From the NCBI GenBank assembly GCA_900313005.1, contig ONZJ01000002.1, forward strand, positions 479,001 to 543,000: DNA of 64,000 nt, written 5' to 3'. Source of the DNA: Rhodobacteraceae bacterium EL129. Lineage in GTDB: Bacteria > Pseudomonadota > Alphaproteobacteria > Rhodobacterales > Rhodobacteraceae. A program made the translations under genes and the position numbers. The first letter of the stretch is position 1, and every line of letters starts with the position of its first letter. This document shows positions 26,910 to 39,581 of this stretch, in pieces. The notes below the pieces were generated by a model that was not told the origin of the DNA, made no database searches, and saw only the letters and a list, made by a program, of their open reading frames with translations.

Positions 26910-27650
26910 ATGTATCTTGATGTACAAGATCTGAGGAATTTCTATTACCGCAGTGCGCTCGGGCGCGCGGCGCAGAAAACCGTGCGCGAAGAAGTTCTGA
27001 AATTCTGGCCCGAGGCGAAGGGGCAGACGGTGGCCGGTTTTGGCTTCGCCGTGCCGTTCTTGCGGCCGTATCTGAAGGATGCGCGCCGGGTGATTGGGTT
27101 GATGCCTGGCCCACAGGGTGTCATCAGCTGGCCACAAGGAATGCCCAATGTGGCGGTGCTGGTTGAAGAAACACTGTGGCCGTTGGAAACAGGCCATGTC
27201 GATAAGTTGATGTTGATACACGGGCTGGAGAGCTCGGAGCAGCCATCGGCGGTGCTGGAGGAAAGCTGGCGGGTGCTGGGGCCGGGGGGCTCGGTGCTGT
27301 TTGTGGTGCCGAACCGGGCGGGCCTGTGGTCTCGGTCAGACAAAACACCCTTCGGGCACGGGCGGCCCTACACGCAGTCGCAGCTTGAAACGCAGTTGAA
27401 AGCGCACAATTTCCTGCCCGAGCGGCACGGCACGACCCTGTACCAGCCTCCGTCCGAGCGCCGGTTCTGGCGCAAGACAGCCGGCATGTGGGAATCATTG
27501 GGTGGCAAGCTGAGCGTGGTGGCCGCAGGTGGGGTTCTGCTGGTTGAGGCCACCAAGCGCGTGCAAGCCCCGACCGGGCCAGGCCTGCGCGAAACCGTGC
27601 GCAAACCGCTTGAGGTCTTGCGGCCCAAGCCTGAGGCGAAGCCGGTGTAG
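26910..27650 (+). CDS. Class I SAM-dependent methyltransferase
   Basis: A 246-residue cytoplasmic protein. The glycine-rich SAM motif is present in a relaxed form ([11 protein letters not shown]), followed by the MLIHGLE acidic motif and [18 protein letters not shown], which corresponds to motifs II and III of class I methyltransferases. The substrate is unknown. I recall methyltransferases of this type being divergently paired with gloB in alphaproteobacteria, as here. The C-terminal tail is basic and proline-rich. Confidence 0.82.
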   Translation: MYLDVQDLRNFYYRSALGRAAQKTVREEVLKFWPEAKGQTVAGFGFAVPFLRPYLKDARRVIGLMPGPQGVISWPQGMPNVAVLVEETLWPLETGHVDKLMLIHGLESSEQPSAVLEESWRVLGPGGSVLFVVPNRAGLWSRSDKTPFGHGRPYTQSQLETQLKAHNFLPERHGTTLYQPPSERRFWRKTAGMWESLGGKLSVVAAGGVLLVEATKRVQAPTGPGLRETVRKPLEVLRPKPEAKPV

Positions 27651-27659
27651 CGCGACCCC

Positions 27660-27989
27660 TCAGCCGCGACGACGCCGAAGTTGGCCGGGGATCAACCCCA
27701 GAACGACCCCCACACCATCCGCCAACAGATCGGGCCATTCGCCGTAGCGGCCAACATAGGGCTGTAGCACTTCGATCAGCCCACCGTAAGCCAGCGCCAC
27801 GAGGCCAAGCGGGATAAACCACCGGGGTCGTACCCAACCCAGCGGCAGCACCAGCACGGCAAAGGCGATCATGTGCAGAGGTTTGTCACCAATGGGAAGC
27901 GGGTCCCCATCACCCGGAGGCGAGAGTGTGCCCAGAGCGATGACACTTGCAAACACCAGGGTCAGCAGCACGGCGGCGGATGTTTTCAT
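27660..27989 (-). CDS. VanZ-like family membrane protein
   Basis: A 109-residue protein with about three membrane segments. The GDKPLHMIAFAVLVL stretch, and GGLIEVLQPYVGRYGEWPDLLADGVG with its conserved Glu and Asp residues, are characteristic of VanZ-like proteins; VanZ itself affects teicoplanin resistance in enterococci, while most homologues have no known role. It ends 9 bp from the end of the methyltransferase gene, convergently. Confidence 0.8.
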   Translation of the reverse strand: MKTSAAVLLTLVFASVIALGTLSPPGDGDPLPIGDKPLHMIAFAVLVLPLGWVRPRWFIPLGLVALAYGGLIEVLQPYVGRYGEWPDLLADGVGVVLGLIPGQLRRRRG

Positions 27990-28389
27990 GGCAGGTCATC
28001 TCGGAATGGATTGTCAGGGTCTTTCGCAGATAGGCGCTACTGCAAATTTTGCCGAGGGGGAACCTTTTAAGTGTCGTTGGCAAGGCGTGGGCTTTTGCCC
28101 GCAAATTCTCTGATTGCGCTAACGTTTTGCCAAGGAATCGCAAAAAAACCCGCAATCGGCGATCTTTTTCGATGTCTTTATTAGGCACATTCGGTCGCAG
28201 GTCTGTTAACCCTCTGAAATACAGATATTTTATACAAAGCAATTGCGGACCCAAGCGTCTTGCTAGGGCGCGAAGGCTCTGTTACACCCCGCTCGAATTT
28301 CGGTGTTTCTTGGGATAGAACACCGACAAACGCCCCCGGACGCGTCGCACTCGACGCCCAAACCGGGGCCAAAAATCGGAAGGGTGGAC
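27990..28389. other. 400-bp upstream region of the atp operon
   Basis: No convincing gene lies between the VanZ-like gene and atpH. The segment should carry the promoter of the ATP synthase operon on the plus strand and that of the VanZ-like gene on the minus strand. It is AT-richer around 28130-28245 (A7 run at 28142; TTTTATACAAAG near 28229), but I cannot single out one -35/-10 pair with confidence. Overlapping short frames lack ribosome-binding sites. Confidence 0.4.
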
Positions 28390-28950
28390 GTGTCCGAACC
28401 AGCTTCGATCTCCTCCGGCATCGCCGCGCGCTATGCCACAGCCATCTTTGAGCTGTCGAAAGAGAGCAAGTCTCTGCCGAAGCTCGAAGCAAATTTGACT
28501 GACCTTGCCACGGCCTTGACAGACAGCGCTGACATGAACGAGCTGATCTCCAGCCCGGTTGTCAGCCGTAGCGAACAAGGCGCTGCCATCGCGGCCATCG
28601 GCAAGAAGATGAAACTTGAGGCCGTTTTGCAAAACGGCCTGGCCCTCATGGCCGAAAAGCGGCGCCTGTTTGTGCTGCCTCAGCTGATCACTCAGCTGCG
28701 CGGCATGATTGCTGAAGACAAGGGCGAAGTGACAGCTGACGTGACAAGCGCGCAGAAGCTGACCAAGGCCCAGTCCGACAAGCTGGCCAAGACGCTGAAG
28801 GCAAGTGTCGGCAAAGACGTGAATATCAATGTGACCGTGGATGAAAGCCTCATCGGCGGTCTTATCGTTAAGGTGGGCTCGAAGATGATCGACACGTCGA
28901 TCCGCTCCAAGCTCGCATCCCTCCAGAACGCAATGAAAGAGGTCGGATAA
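28390..28950 (+). CDS. atpH: F1F0 ATP synthase subunit delta
   Basis: A 186-residue OSCP/delta subunit that links F1 to the peripheral stalk. The N-terminal GIAARYATAIFEL and the C-terminal VDESLIGGLIVKVGSKMIDTS are the family signatures. The start is GTG at 28390 (read MSEPASISS) with a GGAAGGGTGG sequence just upstream; the longer open frame adds 29 residues without family resemblance. It is the first gene of atpHAGDC and directly abuts atpA. The Fo genes are not in this window, as is usual in alphaproteobacteria where they form a separate operon. Confidence 0.97.
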   Translation: MSEPASISSGIAARYATAIFELSKESKSLPKLEANLTDLATALTDSADMNELISSPVVSRSEQGAAIAAIGKKMKLEAVLQNGLALMAEKRRLFVLPQLITQLRGMIAEDKGEVTADVTSAQKLTKAQSDKLAKTLKASVGKDVNINVTVDESLIGGLIVKVGSKMIDTSIRSKLASLQNAMKEVG

Positions 28951-30489
<1,539 letters not shown>

Positions 30490-30502
30490 GGGGAGATAGG
30501 CA

Positions 30503-32829
<2,327 letters not shown>

Positions 32830-32882
32830 TCGAATATCCCCTGCCTTTGCTGGGCGGGGGACCACCTCCTTAGGAGAAACAC

Positions 32883-33308
32883 ATGGCTGATACAGTCCAA
32901 TTCGATCTTGTAAGCCCCGAGCGGCTGCTGTCTTCGGTGGAAGCCAAAGAAGTGCAGATCCCCGGTGCTGAAGGCGATATGACAGCGCTGCCCGATCACG
33001 CGCCCCTGATCACCACTCTGCGCCCTGGTATTCTGAAAGTCACCAGCGACAAAGGTGTGGACGAATATGTGGTCACTGGCGGTTTCGCCGAAATCTCGCC
33101 AAACGGGATTTCCGTGCTGGCCGAACAGGCGCTGCCCAAGGGTGACATGACCCAAGAGCGCATGACCGAAATGGTTGATGCGGCCAAGGCAACGCTGGCC
33201 AAGGCGCAAGAGACTTTCGTGAACGAGCCCGGCCCGGTGGATGACGCAGCCAAGCTGCTGTCGGACATGGTAGCCATGGGTGGTGAGATTGGCCTAACTG
33301 CCAACTAA
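32883..33308 (+). CDS. atpC: F1F0 ATP synthase subunit epsilon
   Basis: A 141-residue subunit of the central stalk. The N-terminal beta-sandwich is recognisable from [25 protein letters not shown] and [16 protein letters not shown], then a helical hairpin with [12 protein letters not shown]. Epsilon modulates ATPase activity. It lies 53 bp after atpD and ends the operon 25 bp before a terminator. A GGAGAAAC sequence precedes the ATG. Confidence 0.97.
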   Translation: MADTVQFDLVSPERLLSSVEAKEVQIPGAEGDMTALPDHAPLITTLRPGILKVTSDKGVDEYVVTGGFAEISPNGISVLAEQALPKGDMTQERMTEMVDAAKATLAKAQETFVNEPGPVDDAAKLLSDMVAMGGEIGLTAN

Positions 33309-33333
33309 TCCTCGTTTCACTTCAATAGCTTAA

Positions 33334-33359
33334 GGCCCGCCGATTTGGCGGGCCTTTTT
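33334..33359 (+). terminator. Rho-independent terminator of the atp operon
   Basis: Perfect 8-bp stem GGCCCGCC (33334-33341) and GGCGGGCC (33347-33354), loop GATTT, followed directly by TTTTT. Confidence 0.93.
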
Positions 33360-33384
33360 CGTGGTATCTCTCTTGTTGCGGCGA

Positions 33385-33567
33385 TCAGGCCCGCGACACC
33401 TTTGCAACCGCGATGGTCCGGGTCATCCACATGCGAAGTTTTGCAAGCCAAGACGACTTGGGTGCAGCCGGAGCAGCATGCATCCGGCGGGACTGACCGT
33501 AGGCGGTTTCCATCGCGGTGGTATATGCGCCGGCCAGAGTGATGCTGGTCATGATGGAGGGTGTCAT
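33385..33567 (-). CDS. Small hypothetical protein
   Basis: A 60-residue basic protein starting MTPSIMTSITLAGAY and ending in a Trp- and Arg-rich amphipathic stretch (KLRMWMTRTIAVAKVSRA). An AAGGAAC sequence lies about 9 nt before the ATG, supporting translation. Its size and basic amphipathic C-terminus recall small DUF1127-type proteins, but I cannot see that motif clearly. It is divergent from the large regulator gene, with 164 bp between the two starts that could hold both promoters. Confidence 0.45.
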   Translation of the reverse strand: MTPSIMTSITLAGAYTTAMETAYGQSRRMHAAPAAPKSSWLAKLRMWMTRTIAVAKVSRA

Positions 33568-33731
33568 TGTCTTTGTTCCTTGTTGTATCGGCGGCCAATC
33601 CGCCTGTTGATGCCTCCTATCTAAGCCACCGGTGTGATTGCGCCGTGAATCCGGCCGTGATTTTTGCGCCTCAATTGCTGGTCGCGCCGTGATTTCGCCG
33701 TTAAACTTTCGGAAACAGGCGTTATTTCAGG

Positions 33732-35348
33732 ATGTGCGAGACTTTTATGCTGCGGTTGACCCTCTCCGGGCGCTTTGCCTTGGCCGATGCGGACGGGACG
33801 CCCATTCCCATCAAATCACGCCGTGCGCAGGGGTTGCTGGCCTATCTGGCGCTCTCGCCACAGCAAAAGCGCAGCCGCGAGGAGATCATGGCGCTGCTGT
33901 GGTCTGAACGCGCGGAAGCCCAGGCACGCGGGTCATTGCGGCAGGTGCTCAGCGGCCTGCGCAAAGATCTGGGGGCGGCAGCACAGGCCCTGACCAGCGA
34001 CAATGAAGCCGTCGGGCTGGACCCCGAAGAAATCACTGTCGTGGCGGGGCAGGATGGCGAGCTATTGTCCGGGTTCCACCTCAATGACCCTGCGTTTGAG
34101 GATTGGCTGCGCGATGAGCGCCAGGCCCACGGGGCCGGGGGGCCGCTCGCGCCTGTGGATACATCACCAGAGGCTCCGGATATCGCTATCCTGCCGTTTG
34201 ATCGCAGCCCGGACACGCCCGAGGTGCAGGCGTTTTCTGATGGCATCACCGAAGATATCGTCACCGAACTGACGCGGTTTAATGAATTTGTGATCTACGC
34301 GCCGTGGTCATCGTTTCACTATGAAGACGATGATCCTCGGACCACCGAAGAGATCGCGCAAGAGCTGGAAGTGGATTATGTCGTCGAAGGCAGCGTGCGG
34401 CATGCGGATGGACGCGTGCGCATCACAGCCATGTTGTTCGATCTCGAAACGGTCAATCACGTCTGGGTGCAGCGCTATGACCGCACGCTGGATGATGTGT
34501 TTGGCGTGCAGGAAGACGTGGCGCGGGATGTGTCCACCGCTGTCGCGATCCGGGTCGAAGCCGATGCCTGTGCCCTGGCGGCTCAACGCACCCCGGCACA
34601 ACGCACGGCAATGGACCATGTTTTGTTGGGCGAGCGGGCACAGCAACGGGATTGGAATGCCCGGGAGGCCGTGACCCACTATGAGGCGGCGATCGCGGTC
34701 GATGCAGGCTGCGCTCGCGCCTACGCCAATCTTGCCAACTGGCACGCAAGCAGTGGACACACGTTGTTCGTGCCGTTCACTGACGCACGAGATCAGGCCC
34801 GGACTTTTGCCGAAACAGCACTGTCGCATCAGCCTGATGATGCATTGGTGTTGGCGATCCTTGCGGATGCCTATGCGGCAGTAGGAGAGTTCACCTTGTC
34901 GCGGCAATGTCTTGATAAGTCCCTGAGCCTCAACCCAAATCATCACGCTGTGATGGGATTTGCCGCCAGCACCCTGCCTTGGTTGGGAGATGTCGATGCG
35001 GCTCTGATCTGGCTGAGCCGCTATGAGCGGCAGGACCCTTTGTGGAGTGCCACGGCCATGGAAGTGGCGTTTGAGGTGAACTACATGGCGGGCCGATTTG
35101 ACGCGGCCGTGGCCTCGATTGCACGTCTCAGGGATATGCCGTTGCACCTGCTTCCCCTGGCCGCTGCGGCCCATGCACAAATCGGGCAGATGGATACTGC
35201 CGTTGCCTTGCGCCGCCGCTACGAGGCGGAGTTGCCTGCGGCGTATGATTTTGACACGCATATCATACAACCCATTCGTCTGTGCACCCGGACGGAGTTG
35301 GTTGATCTATGGCTCGAAGGCTTCCGAAAGGCGGGCTTTGAGTGCTGA
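33732..35348 (+). CDS. Winged-helix (SARP/BTAD-like), TolB-like and TPR regulator
   Basis: A 538-residue protein in three parts. Residues ~5-105 resemble the DNA-binding winged helix of SARP/CadC-type regulators (RRAQGLLAYLALSP, EEIMALLWSERAEAQARGSLRQVLS). Residues ~148-280 form a TolB-like N-terminal domain (IAILPFDRSPDTPEVQAFSDGI, EVDYVVEGSVR, WVQRYDRTLDDVF). Residues ~290-500 are helical TPR-like repeats (YEAAIAVDAGCARAYANLANWH and later copies). Such fusions occur in alphaproteobacteria with or without an adenylate cyclase domain; none is present here. No membrane segment is visible, so it is a cytoplasmic regulator with unknown signal. Start could also be the Met five codons on (MLRLTLSG). 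Confidence 0.8.
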   Translation: MCETFMLRLTLSGRFALADADGTPIPIKSRRAQGLLAYLALSPQQKRSREEIMALLWSERAEAQARGSLRQVLSGLRKDLGAAAQALTSDNEAVGLDPEEITVVAGQDGELLSGFHLNDPAFEDWLRDERQAHGAGGPLAPVDTSPEAPDIAILPFDRSPDTPEVQAFSDGITEDIVTELTRFNEFVIYAPWSSFHYEDDDPRTTEEIAQELEVDYVVEGSVRHADGRVRITAMLFDLETVNHVWVQRYDRTLDDVFGVQEDVARDVSTAVAIRVEADACALAAQRTPAQRTAMDHVLLGERAQQRDWNAREAVTHYEAAIAVDAGCARAYANLANWHASSGHTLFVPFTDARDQARTFAETALSHQPDDALVLAILADAYAAVGEFTLSRQCLDKSLSLNPNHHAVMGFAASTLPWLGDVDAALIWLSRYERQDPLWSATAMEVAFEVNYMAGRFDAAVASIARLRDMPLHLLPLAAAAHAQIGQMDTAVALRRRYEAELPAAYDFDTHIIQPIRLCTRTELVDLWLEGFRKAGFEC

Positions 35349-35440
35349 GCTTGCAGACCCATAGAGACTCGTACATTTTTTCATCGTAATTTCGCCAGAA
35401 ATGCGTGATAGATCGCATAAATTCCATTGAAGATACGACC

Positions 35441-35791
35441 ATGATTAAGCTGAACAAAACCACAATTGGGATCGACCAGGGCGATGATGTTCTGTTCTCG
35501 GATTACGAGGACGGGGGTGAGATGTGGACGGGTGGCGGCTCGCGCCAGCGCGTGCGCAAGGTCAAATTTAGCGAGCCTTTCAAGCTTCCTCCTGCGGTCC
35601 ATGTGTCGTTGTCTATGTGGGATATGGACAGCGCCACAAATGCCCGTGCCGACGTAAGTGCTCAAAAAATAACCGAAAAAGGATTTGAGATCCTGTTTTA
35701 CACCTGGGCCGACACACGCATCGCCCGCGCCCGTGTGCGCTGGATGGCGATTGGCGAGGTCAAGGACGAGGACGACTGGGAGCTTTATTAA
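35441..35791 (+). CDS. H-type lectin domain protein
   Basis: A 116-residue protein. The pattern VKFSEPFKLPPAVHVSLSMW, then DMDSATNARADV, GFEILFYTWADT and a final ARVRWMAIGE matches the H-type lectin domain, a six-stranded beta-sandwich first described in snail agglutinin that binds GalNAc-type sugars. There is no signal peptide, so it is either cytoplasmic or exported by an unrecognised route. It stands 92 bp after the regulator gene and 83 bp before the M24 gene. The start at MIKLNKTT is chosen to fit the domain; the open frame begins 12 codons earlier. Confidence 0.82.
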   Translation: MIKLNKTTIGIDQGDDVLFSDYEDGGEMWTGGGSRQRVRKVKFSEPFKLPPAVHVSLSMWDMDSATNARADVSAQKITEKGFEILFYTWADTRIARARVRWMAIGEVKDEDDWELY

Positions 35792-35874
35792 CCAACTCCC
35801 CGGCCATCCCGAAAAATTCTAGGCGAATCGCACAGCAGTGATAGCGTCACGGTATCTGGCGAAGGATACCCGAC

Positions 35875-37044
35875 ATGCCCCCATACAACCCCTTGCTTTC
35901 ATTGCGAGAATATGCTGACCGCCAAAGCAAGGCGCGCGCCGAAATGGCGCGTCTGGGATATGACGGCCTGCTGCTGTTCAAGATCGAGGATATCTACTGG
36001 CTCAACGGTCACGAATCCGATGGGTTTTGCATCTTCAGCTGTGCCTTTCTGGGAACAAAGCCAGATCAGATGACTTTGCTTGTGCGTGGGGCGGATCTGG
36101 CCGTAGCAGATCAGACATCTGTCTGCGAAGATGTGCGCCTGTCGCCAGATGGTGTAGATGAAAAACGCACCGATCATATCCGCGAGATGCTGGCCAGCCA
36201 CGGGATGCAGGGTAAGCGTGTCGGCATTCAGGTGGCCACGATGGGCCTGACCCCGCAGCTCTATCTTGAGATCGCCGCCGCCCTTGATGGCTGGTGCGAA
36301 CTGATCGCGGCCCCGGATTTCATCCGCGAACTGCGTCTGGTCAAAAGCCCAGCTGAGCTGGGGTGCTTTCGCAAGGCTGGCGCTGTGATGGATGAGGTGA
36401 TGGGCGAGGTGGTCGACACCTGCCGGTCTGGCGCGTTTGAAGGCGATATTTATGCCAGCTTTTACAACGGGTTGTTTCGCAGTGGCGCTGATCTGCCCGC
36501 GCATATCCCTCCGCTTGGGGGCGGCGTGAAGGCGATGAACCTGCGCTACACGTCCGGGCGCGGACATGTTGGCGAAAACGACCAGATCACGTTGGAGCTT
36601 GGGCTGGCTTGGCGGCGCTATCACGCGGCCTCGATGTGTGTGGTTTTGACCGGGCCAGACATCAACCCAAGGCATTTGAAGATGCATGAAACCAGTGTTG
36701 TGGCCCTGGAAGCTGTGCAAGATAAGCTGAGAGCGGGCAACACGGTGGGCGATTTGTTCGCGGCTTACCGCGATACGTTGGTGGCGCGTGGAGAAGAAGA
36801 CGCCGTATTGACGGTTTGCGGCTACACCATGGGGGCCGCTTGGCCGCCTACATGGATGGAGCAGCCACTGATCTATGAGGGCAACCCATTGGTTCTACAG
36901 GAAAACATGGTTTTCTTCACCCATATGATCCTGAATGATCGCGAAACGGGCCTGAGCATGGCCGTGGCCGAGCAAGGCATCGTCACCTCGGGCGCGCCCG
37001 AGATCATCACCCATGTCCCCAAAGAGCCGGTGATCCGACCTTAG
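35875..37044 (+). CDS. M24 (pita-bread fold) protein, creatinase/ectoine hydrolase-like, lacking metal ligands
   Basis: A 389-residue protein with an N-terminal creatinase-type domain (GYDGLLLFKIEDIYWLNGHESDGF) and a C-terminal pita-bread domain. In M24 aminopeptidases two Asp, one His and two Glu bind metal. Here the first Asp position is Glu241 (TLELGLAWRRY), the second falls on a His-Ala-Ala stretch, and the GHG-type His is Tyr317 (VCGYTMGAAW). It is therefore not a metallo-aminopeptidase; creatinase and relatives also work without metal, so hydrolysis of a small C-N substrate is plausible. It is convergent with prs, with 4 bp between them. Confidence 0.78.
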   Translation: MPPYNPLLSLREYADRQSKARAEMARLGYDGLLLFKIEDIYWLNGHESDGFCIFSCAFLGTKPDQMTLLVRGADLAVADQTSVCEDVRLSPDGVDEKRTDHIREMLASHGMQGKRVGIQVATMGLTPQLYLEIAAALDGWCELIAAPDFIRELRLVKSPAELGCFRKAGAVMDEVMGEVVDTCRSGAFEGDIYASFYNGLFRSGADLPAHIPPLGGGVKAMNLRYTSGRGHVGENDQITLELGLAWRRYHAASMCVVLTGPDINPRHLKMHETSVVALEAVQDKLRAGNTVGDLFAAYRDTLVARGEEDAVLTVCGYTMGAAWPPTWMEQPLIYEGNPLVLQENMVFFTHMILNDRETGLSMAVAEQGIVTSGAPEIITHVPKEPVIRP

Positions 37045-37048
37045 TGGT

Positions 37049-38068
37049 TTACGTCCGCGAGAATATGCCTTCGTAGATCGGCTCAAGCGTCTCATTGTCA
37101 AACAGCGATGACACCGATGTGCCGTTCCAGATGTTCAGGATCGCTTGGGCAAAGACCGGTGCGGTGGGGAGAATGCGAATGTTGGGTGCGCCTTTGACGG
37201 CATCGGTGGGCTGGATCGTGTCGGTGATGACCAGTGATTTCATGACCGACTTGCTGACCCGCTCGACCGCCGGGCCGGACATCACGCCGTGGGTGATGTA
37301 GGAATGTACCTCAGACGCGCCGTTCTCAATCAGCACCTCTGCGGCTTTGCAGAGCGTGCCTGCGGTATCGACCATATCGTCGACGATAAAGCATTTCTTG
37401 CCTTTCACGTCGCCAATCACTGTCATCTCGGCCACTTCGCCGGCCTTTTCGCGGCGTTTGTCAACGATCGACAGGGGCGCGTTGATCCGTTTTGCCAGTT
37501 CACGCGCACGGGCCACGCCCCCCACATCGGGCGAGACCACCATGACATCGTCCAGGTTGTCCTTGAATTGCGCCATGATATCCAGGGCGAACACGGGCGA
37601 GGCATATAGGTTGTCCACGGGGATATCGAAAAACCCCTGAATCTGTGCGGCGTGCAGGTCCATGGTTAAAACCCGCTCAATCCCGGTGCCGACCAGCATG
37701 TTGGCGACCAGCTTGGCTGAAATCGGTGTGCGGGCCTTGGACCGGCGATCCTGACGCGCGTACCCAAAGTATGGGATGACAGCCGTGATGCGCTGAGCCG
37801 AAGACCGGCGCAACGCGTCGGCCATGATCAGCAGTTCCATCAGGTTGTCGTTGGCCGGATTGGACGTGGGCTGGATGATGAACATATCCTCGCCGCGCAC
37901 GTTCTCGTACACCTCGACAAAGATCTCACCGTCGTTGAACCTTTCGACCCGAGCATCGCATAGCCCCACTGAAACACCGCGGTGCATGGACATGCGTTTG
38001 GCGATCCCTTTAGCCAGCGGCATGTTGGCATTTCCAGAGACAAGCTTGGGTTCGGGGGTTGTCGGCAT
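37049..38068 (-). CDS. prs: Ribose-phosphate pyrophosphokinase (PRPP synthase)
   Basis: A 339-residue enzyme that makes PRPP from ribose 5-phosphate and ATP for nucleotide, histidine and tryptophan synthesis. Visible motifs are [32 protein letters not shown], the ATP-binding [25 protein letters not shown] with the catalytic His, and the PRPP loop [14 protein letters not shown]. The ATG of MPTTPEPKL is preceded by TGGAG; the open frame extends 16 codons further without support. Length is slightly longer than E. coli Prs because of the N-terminus. Confidence 0.97.
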   Translation of the reverse strand: MPTTPEPKLVSGNANMPLAKGIAKRMSMHRGVSVGLCDARVERFNDGEIFVEVYENVRGEDMFIIQPTSNPANDNLMELLIMADALRRSSAQRITAVIPYFGYARQDRRSKARTPISAKLVANMLVGTGIERVLTMDLHAAQIQGFFDIPVDNLYASPVFALDIMAQFKDNLDDVMVVSPDVGGVARARELAKRINAPLSIVDKRREKAGEVAEMTVIGDVKGKKCFIVDDMVDTAGTLCKAAEVLIENGASEVHSYITHGVMSGPAVERVSKSVMKSLVITDTIQPTDAVKGAPNIRILPTAPVFAQAILNIWNGTSVSSLFDNETLEPIYEGIFSRT

Positions 38069-38171
38069 GCGGGCAGCTCCAGCTAGACAATGTAACAGAT
38101 TCGCGAACGTTGACACCGCTTAGCATGGGCGTACGTTCGGGCAAAGCAAAGCTGACGGGAGAACTGCCGAT

Positions 38172-38771
38172 ATGGCCCACATCAATTACTATTTTTCAAC
38201 ATTGTCGCCTTTTACCTACATGGCAGGAACCCGGATGGAGGATGTGGCGGTCAAACATGGGGCCACAATCACTTACAAGCCTCTGGATATCATGGCGCTG
38301 TTCGGGCGTACGGGGGGCACCCCGCTCAAGGATCGGCACCCCGCACGGCAGGCCTACCGCGCGCAGGAAATGCCACGCGCGGCCAAGAAGCTGGGAATGC
38401 CGTTGACTGCGAAACCGGCGTTTTTTCCAACGAACACGGCCCCATCGTCCTATGCGATCATCGCGGCACAGGCCGCAGGTGGTGGGGATTTGGGCCTGCT
38501 CACCCATTCCTTCCTGCGCGCATTATGGGTCGAAGAAAAAGATATCGCACAAGACGATGTCGTTCGGGCCTGCCTGGACGACGCCGGGTTTGACCCGTCT
38601 CTGGCCGACAGCGGCCTTTTGCTGGGGGCCGAGACCTATTCCAACAATCTGGAGGACGCTGTGCGTGACAATGTCTTTGGGTCTCCGTTTTATGTTGTCG
38701 ACACAGGTCAGAGCTTTTGGGGACAGGATTCTATCGTCGATCTGGATGCCCATTTGGCTGGCGATTTGTAG
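38172..38771 (+). CDS. 2-hydroxychromene-2-carboxylate isomerase family protein (DsbA/GST kappa-like)
   Basis: A 199-residue thioredoxin-fold protein. The N-terminal INYYFSTLSPFTYMAG with the conserved Ser-Pro, the KPLDIMALF segment and the C-terminal FGSPFYVVDTGQSFWGQDSI are those of the HCCA isomerase family, which act with glutathione in naphthalene degradation or in unknown aromatic reactions. No CxxC pair is present, so it is not an oxidoreductase. It is followed after 3 bp by an alpha/beta hydrolase, probably in one operon. Confidence 0.88.
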   Translation: MAHINYYFSTLSPFTYMAGTRMEDVAVKHGATITYKPLDIMALFGRTGGTPLKDRHPARQAYRAQEMPRAAKKLGMPLTAKPAFFPTNTAPSSYAIIAAQAAGGGDLGLLTHSFLRALWVEEKDIAQDDVVRACLDDAGFDPSLADSGLLLGAETYSNNLEDAVRDNVFGSPFYVVDTGQSFWGQDSIVDLDAHLAGDL

Positions 38772-38774
38772 GCG

Positions 38775-39581
38775 ATGCCCCGTGCTGACCGGGCCGGGTT
38801 TTCGACCTATTGGACCCAATTCGGACAGGGCCCGCGCCGCGCGCTGATGATCCATTGCTCACTGGCGCATTCGGGCAGCTGGGGTGCGCTGGCGCGGCAC
38901 CTGTCGGGTGCGCTTGAGATGACGGCTTTTGATATGCCCGGACATGGGCGCAGCGGGGCGTGGGACAACCGCGACGAGTTTCAAAAGATCACAACGGATA
39001 TTGCGGCCACATTCTGCGAGACGCCGGTAGATGTCGTGGGGCATTCTTTTGGCGCGACGGTTGCCTTGCGACTGGCGCTGGAGCGGCCCGAGCTTGTGCG
39101 GTCACTGGTGTTGATCGAGCCTGTGTTCTTTGCCGTGGCTTTAAGGGATGAACCTGCCCTGCAGGCACGCCACGCGGCGTTGTTTGAGGGGTTTGCAAAG
39201 GCGATGCAAGACGGGGACACGCACCGCGCCGCGCAGGAGTTTACTCAAATTTGGGGGGATGGCACGCCATGGGCATCTTTGCCTGAGGCGCAGAGACAGG
39301 CTTTGGCCGCACAAATTCACCTGATTGAAGCAGGCCGAGAGGCCTTGCACGATGATCCCGGAGAGATGCTCGCGGTGGGGCGTCTAGAGGCGCTCGAAAG
39401 GCGTGTCTTGTTGATTGAAGGCAGCCGGTCTCCGTCGATCATCTCGGGTATTCACGAAAGACTGGCCGCGCGTCTGCCCTTTGCGGAACGCACTGTTGTG
39501 GCCGGTGCAATGCATATGCTGCCCCTGACCCATGCCGCGCAGGTCAGCGATGCGATGCTGAGGTTTTACAAATCAGGTTAG
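38775..39581 (+). CDS. Alpha/beta hydrolase
   Basis: A 268-residue hydrolase-fold protein. The oxyanion-region strand MIHCSLAHSGSW, the DMPGHGRSG loop, the nucleophile elbow GHSFGAT with its Ser, and a C-terminal His in AMHMLPLTH are all visible, so the catalytic triad seems complete. There is no signal peptide. The substrate is unknown; coupling to the HCCA isomerase-like gene suggests small organic esters or ring-cleavage products. The last 4 bp overlap ltaE convergently. Confidence 0.85.
   Translation: MPRADRAGFSTYWTQFGQGPRRALMIHCSLAHSGSWGALARHLSGALEMTAFDMPGHGRSGAWDNRDEFQKITTDIAATFCETPVDVVGHSFGATVALRLALERPELVRSLVLIEPVFFAVALRDEPALQARHAALFEGFAKAMQDGDTHRAAQEFTQIWGDGTPWASLPEAQRQALAAQIHLIEAGREALHDDPGEMLAVGRLEALERRVLLIEGSRSPSIISGIHERLAARLPFAERTVVAGAMHMLPLTHAAQVSDAMLRFYKSG

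Noticed and set aside
34308-35270. 320-residue minus-strand open frame over the TPR regulator
   Set aside because: Antisense to a recognisable three-domain protein, with no ribosome-binding site.
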